Shown here: positions 60,921 to 64,000 of the stretch, in pieces
Position numbering within the stretch: position 1 is the stretch's first letter
Layout of the letters: each line of letters begins with the position of its first letter
Translations under genes and position numbers: made by a program
Notes under the pieces: generated by a model
Databases searched by the model: none
Told to the model about the DNA's origin: nothing
The model's input: only the letters and a program-made list of their open reading frames with translations
NCBI GenBank assembly: GCA_020725115.1
Contig: DYFR01000012.1
Location: 1 to 64,000, forward strand
Length of the DNA stretch: 64,000 bases
Direction of reading: 5' to 3'
From: Thiohalomonas denitrificans
GTDB lineage: Bacteria; Pseudomonadota; Gammaproteobacteria; Thiohalomonadales; Thiohalomonadaceae

Positions 60921-63137
60921 GTGAACCACCAGGCCGAGTACCTCAAGGCGATAGGTTATATCCGCGCCAAGGTCGATCAGATGCTCACCCTGATCGGCAC
61001 GCTGCCGCTGCGCGCCGAGGAACTGGACGACAAGACCCTCATCGACCTCGACCCCATCGGCATCGTCACCGAATCCTTCGGTCAGGTGCTGGCCCACCTC
61101 AACGACACCAATCAGCAGCTCGACGTGGCGAAGCAGGAGATCCGTGCCATCTTCGACTCCATGGATGCCGCGGTGGTGGTGCTGAATGATGACGGCACGA
61201 TCGACGACTGCAACCGCCAGGCGCGCGAATGGCTGCTTCAGGGCCGCGACTACGCCGGGCTCATCGGCCAGCCCCTCGCGGCGGTATGCGTGTGCAGCGA
61301 CAGCATGCAGGCCGGCATGGCGCAAGGGATGCTGCATGAATGCGAATTCGAGTTCGGCGGCCGCCACCTGCAGGTCGTGGCCTCGGATATCCACGACGCG
61401 CAGCACAACAAGGTCAAGAAGGTATTCCTCTGCTTCGACATCACGCGGCAGAAAATGACCGAGGCCAGCCTGCAGATCTACGCCAAGGTATTTGCCAACA
61501 CTACCGAAGGCATCGCCATCACCGACGCACAGGCACGCTACCTGGAAGTCAATGACGCCTTCTGCCGCATCACCGGCTACAGTGCGGCAGAGCTGCTCGG
61601 CAACACGCCAAAAATACTCCAGTCCGGGCGCCATGATGCCGAGTTCTACGCCATGTTGCGCCAGTCTCTGGAACAACAGGGTTTCTGGCAGGGGGAGATT
61701 CTCGACCGGGCCGGAGACGGAAGCATCATTCCGCTGCTGCTCGCCATCAACGCGGTATACGATGCCGCAGGCAACATCAGCCACTACATCACCATCGTCA
61801 CCGACATCACATCGATCAAGGAAACCCAGACCCGGCTCGATTTCCTCGCTCATCACGACCCGCTCACCGAGCTGCCCAACCGTCTGCTGTTCACCGCCCG
61901 GCTGGAGCACGCCATCGAGCGGGCCGCGCGCGATCACGATATCTTCGGTCTGCTGTTCATCGACCTGGATCGCTTCAAGACCATCAACGACAGCCTCGGC
62001 CACCAGTTCGGCGATCGCCTGCTCATCGAGGTGGCACGGCGCCTGCGCGGCCTGGTGCGCAAGGCCGACACCATCGCCCGCCTCGGCGGTGACGAGTTCG
62101 TGGTGCTGCTGGAGGGACTGCACATCCCCGGTGAAGCCACTGCCCTGGCCAACAAGATCGTTGTGGCGATGCGCCAGCCTTTCCGGCTCCATGACACCGA
62201 ACTGCATGTGGGCTGCAGCATCGGTATCACGCTCTACCCGGAAGATGGTCTGGATGCGGTGACCCTGCTGAAGAATGCCGACACGGCCATGTACCGGGTA
62301 AAGGATTCCGGCCGCGATGGTTACCGCAAGTTCAGCCAGGAACTATCCGAGGCCGCCGATGAAAGGCTGTCACTGGAAAACTCCCTGCGTCTGGCCGTGC
62401 GCGAAGGCCAGCTGCTGCTGCACTATCAGCCGATCATCGACCTGCGCCAGCACCGCATCATTGCCGTCGAAGCGCTGGCACGCTGGCCGCACCCGGAGCG
62501 CGGCATGATCCCGCCCGATCAATTCATCGCCCTGGCGGAAGAAAGCAAGCTGATCCTGCCACTGGGTGCCTGGGTGGCCCACGAGGCCATCGCCCAGTTC
62601 GTTCGCTGGCGTGACCACGGCATTGCCCCCGACTACATCTCCATCAATGCCTCCGGCATACAGCTGTTTCATCCCGGTTTCGCCGACATGCTGTTCGAAC
62701 TGCTGCGCGCGAACGAGGTCGACGGCCGCCACCTGCAAGTGGAACTGACCGAAAACGTGCTGATGCGCGACATCAACTCCTGCCGCCATGTGCTCGACCG
62801 CCTGCGCGACCACGGCATCCGCATCGCCATCGACGATTTCGGCACCGGCTACTCGTCGCTGGCCTATCTCAAGCAGCTGCCCATCGACGACCTCAAGATC
62901 GATCGCACCTTCGTGCGCGACATTCCCGGCGATGCCAACGATTGTGCCATCGCCGAGGCCATCATCGGCCTGGCGCGCAACCTCGGCATGGAGACCGTGG
63001 CCGAAGGCGTCGAAACCGCGGCGCAGGAAAGCTTTCTCACCGGCATCGGTTGCAGCAAGGTGCAGGGCTACCACTACGCCAGGCCGCTCCCGGCGGCGGC
63101 ATTTGAACAGTTCCGGCGCAAATTCGGCGGCATTTGA
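60921..63137 (+). CDS. PAS-PAS-GGDEF-EAL c-di-GMP enzyme, co-transcribed with the TusA carrier
   Basis: 738 residues, soluble, no signal peptide. A short helical lead (about 1-60), PAS1 (about 70-175), PAS2 (about 185-300), GGDEF (about 305-465) with RLGGDEFVVLLEG intact, and EAL (about 480-735) with AVEALARWPHPERG, IAIDDFGTGYSSLAYLKQLP and KIDRTFVRDIPG. Both activities look possible. GTG start 60921 follows the TusA-gene stop by 14 bases with AGAAAGGA upstream. Coupling to sulfur carrier genes implies that sulfur availability is passed to c-di-GMP. Confidence 0.9.
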   Translation: MNHQAEYLKAIGYIRAKVDQMLTLIGTLPLRAEELDDKTLIDLDPIGIVTESFGQVLAHLNDTNQQLDVAKQEIRAIFDSMDAAVVVLNDDGTIDDCNRQAREWLLQGRDYAGLIGQPLAAVCVCSDSMQAGMAQGMLHECEFEFGGRHLQVVASDIHDAQHNKVKKVFLCFDITRQKMTEASLQIYAKVFANTTEGIAITDAQARYLEVNDAFCRITGYSAAELLGNTPKILQSGRHDAEFYAMLRQSLEQQGFWQGEILDRAGDGSIIPLLLAINAVYDAAGNISHYITIVTDITSIKETQTRLDFLAHHDPLTELPNRLLFTARLEHAIERAARDHDIFGLLFIDLDRFKTINDSLGHQFGDRLLIEVARRLRGLVRKADTIARLGGDEFVVLLEGLHIPGEATALANKIVVAMRQPFRLHDTELHVGCSIGITLYPEDGLDAVTLLKNADTAMYRVKDSGRDGYRKFSQELSEAADERLSLENSLRLAVREGQLLLHYQPIIDLRQHRIIAVEALARWPHPERGMIPPDQFIALAEESKLILPLGAWVAHEAIAQFVRWRDHGIAPDYISINASGIQLFHPGFADMLFELLRANEVDGRHLQVELTENVLMRDINSCRHVLDRLRDHGIRIAIDDFGTGYSSLAYLKQLPIDDLKIDRTFVRDIPGDANDCAIAEAIIGLARNLGMETVAEGVETAAQESFLTGIGCSKVQGYHYARPLPAAAFEQFRRKFGGI

Positions 63138-63237
63138 ACAATCTTTTGCTTTCTTGCTGCCGCGGCAGCACCGTCCACCCCGCCGCGGCATGATAAAATC
63201 CCATCCATCTTCTGGATGTCAGGGCACCGGATTCAAA

Positions 63238-64000
63238 ATGAAAGACAACAAGTTTTACTACGTAGCCATCCTGACTGCCCTGCTGGCGCTTGGCTTTCTT
63301 GCCACCACCTTCATCAGTTACTTTGTCGCGCGCGATTCGCTGTCCCGCCAGATCAGCGAGGAAGCGCTGCCGCTCACCAGCGACAATATTTACTCCGAAA
63401 TCCAGCGCGACCTGCTCACGCCGGTGCTCATCTCCTCGCTGATGGCACGCGATACCTTTGTACGCGACTGGGTGATCGACGGAGAGCGGGAGACGAATCG
63501 CATCCAGGAGTACCTGCGGGAAATACAGCACCGTTACGATACCGTCACCGCCTTCTTCGTCTCCGAGAAGACACGCCGCTACTATCATCTCGACGGGGTG
63601 CTCAAGACAGTTGACCGTGCCGACCCGGCGGACAGCTGGTACTTCCGCATGCGCGAACTCAAGGCGCCATATGAAATCAATGTCGATATCGACACCGCCG
63701 ACAGCACGCGGATGAGCATCTTCATCAACTACCGGGTGCTCGACAATCAGGGCGGCCTCATCGGTGTCACGGGCGTCGGGCTCTCGGTCGATTCGGTTGC
63801 CCGACTGATCGAAAGCTACCAGCGGCGCTATGGCCGTCTCATCTACTTTGTCGATCGCGAAGGTCACGTCACCCTGCACGGCAGCGGCTTCTCCGGCAGT
63901 GACAGCATCCACCAGAGACCCGGTCTGGCGCAGCGCGCCGTCAACATCCTGACCAATCCCAGCGCATCCGTCAGCTACGAGCGCGACAATGACACCACGG
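63238..64000 (+). CDS. Membrane sensor protein, truncated by window end (dCache-type)
   Basis: At least 254 residues, open to the right edge. N-terminal helix (about 7-30; YVAILTALLALGFLATTFIS), then a periplasmic two-lobe dCache-like sensor (SDNIYSEIQRDLLTPVLISS, YFRMRELKAPYEINVDID, NQGGLIGVTGVGLSVDSVAR, YFVDREGHVTLHGSGF). A GGDEF, kinase or chemoreceptor output domain probably follows but is not in the window; by analogy a diguanylate cyclase is likely. ATG 63238, 100 bp after the PAS-GGDEF-EAL stop. Confidence 0.82.
   Translation, partial: MKDNKFYYVAILTALLALGFLATTFISYFVARDSLSRQISEEALPLTSDNIYSEIQRDLLTPVLISSLMARDTFVRDWVIDGERETNRIQEYLREIQHRYDTVTAFFVSEKTRRYYHLDGVLKTVDRADPADSWYFRMRELKAPYEINVDIDTADSTRMSIFINYRVLDNQGGLIGVTGVGLSVDSVARLIESYQRRYGRLIYFVDREGHVTLHGSGFSGSDSIHQRPGLAQRAVNILTNPSASVSYERDNDTT

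Overview
This GC-rich 64 kb window reads as the chromosome of a free-living gammaproteobacterium, most likely a sulfur oxidiser of the Chromatiales type. That placement is an inference from gene content: rimO, mltC, ldtD, mepK/ycbK, sspA, yfaZ, a folA/thyA/lgt cluster, many periplasmic thioredoxins, and a dense set of sulfur-transfer genes. I see no tRNA, rRNA, CRISPR array, prophage or insertion sequence with a transposase. The left edge starts inside a repeat and the right edge cuts a sensor gene.

Layout. 1-10 kb: apaH; a zinc-box chemoreceptor behind an FNR/Anr-like site; a 1134-residue PAS-GGDEF-EAL protein; the leftward lgt-thyA-folA run; rlmI. 10-18 kb: two SH3/coiled-coil envelope proteins, rimO, a HIT hydrolase, an SspA-like GST, an AEC permease, YjbQ, a lysine-rich-tailed HU, a CBS protein and two outer-membrane barrels. 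18-24 kb: a MacAB-like exporter (adaptor, ATPase, two permeases), a haem c DUF3365 protein and a DMT permease. 24-31 kb: a possible 31-residue protein, a DUF4124-glutaredoxin, a small Alvin_2107-like protein, and a five-gene leftward operon (FecR protein, coiled-coil protein, two CFI-box-CTERM proteins, membrane thioredoxin). 31-42 kb: cell-wall enzymes, a lone MbcA/ParS-type protein, a TSUP permease, SPOR protein, MscL, pentapeptide protein, small DUF proteins and a beta-propeller protein. 42-47 kb: an ArsR-rhodanese regulator divergent from hydrolase, TlpA, fatty-acid-hydroxylase-type and VTT-rhodanese genes. 47-55.5 kb: a type I restriction-modification locus in the order R-S-AlbA-M with a broken duplicate of the hsdM start. 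55.8-63 kb: a sulfur-trafficking block (TSUP permease, thiol protein, cysteine desulfurase, ABM-like protein, YeeE/TsuA, TusA) ending in a c-di-GMP enzyme.

How the genes fit together. The clearest link is a shared dyad, ATTCAA-N8-TTGAAT, found in the ArsR-rhodanese divergent promoter (42985-43004) and inside the core promoter of the TSUP/desulfurase operon (55769-55788). A related dyad with ATTTAA/TTAAAT arms precedes the ABM-like gene (58852-58875). This suggests one sulfur- or persulfide-responsive regulon covering both loci. The second candidate system is the CFI-box operon at 25.7-31 kb, which looks like an envelope-sorting or assembly system of unknown function.

Intergenic spaces are rich in several families of palindromic repeats: a CGCAGAGGCGCAGAG family, an ACAAGTGACAAG family, GTGGGAGC and GGATGCGCTGCGC families, and others. 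They often sit at convergent gene ends.
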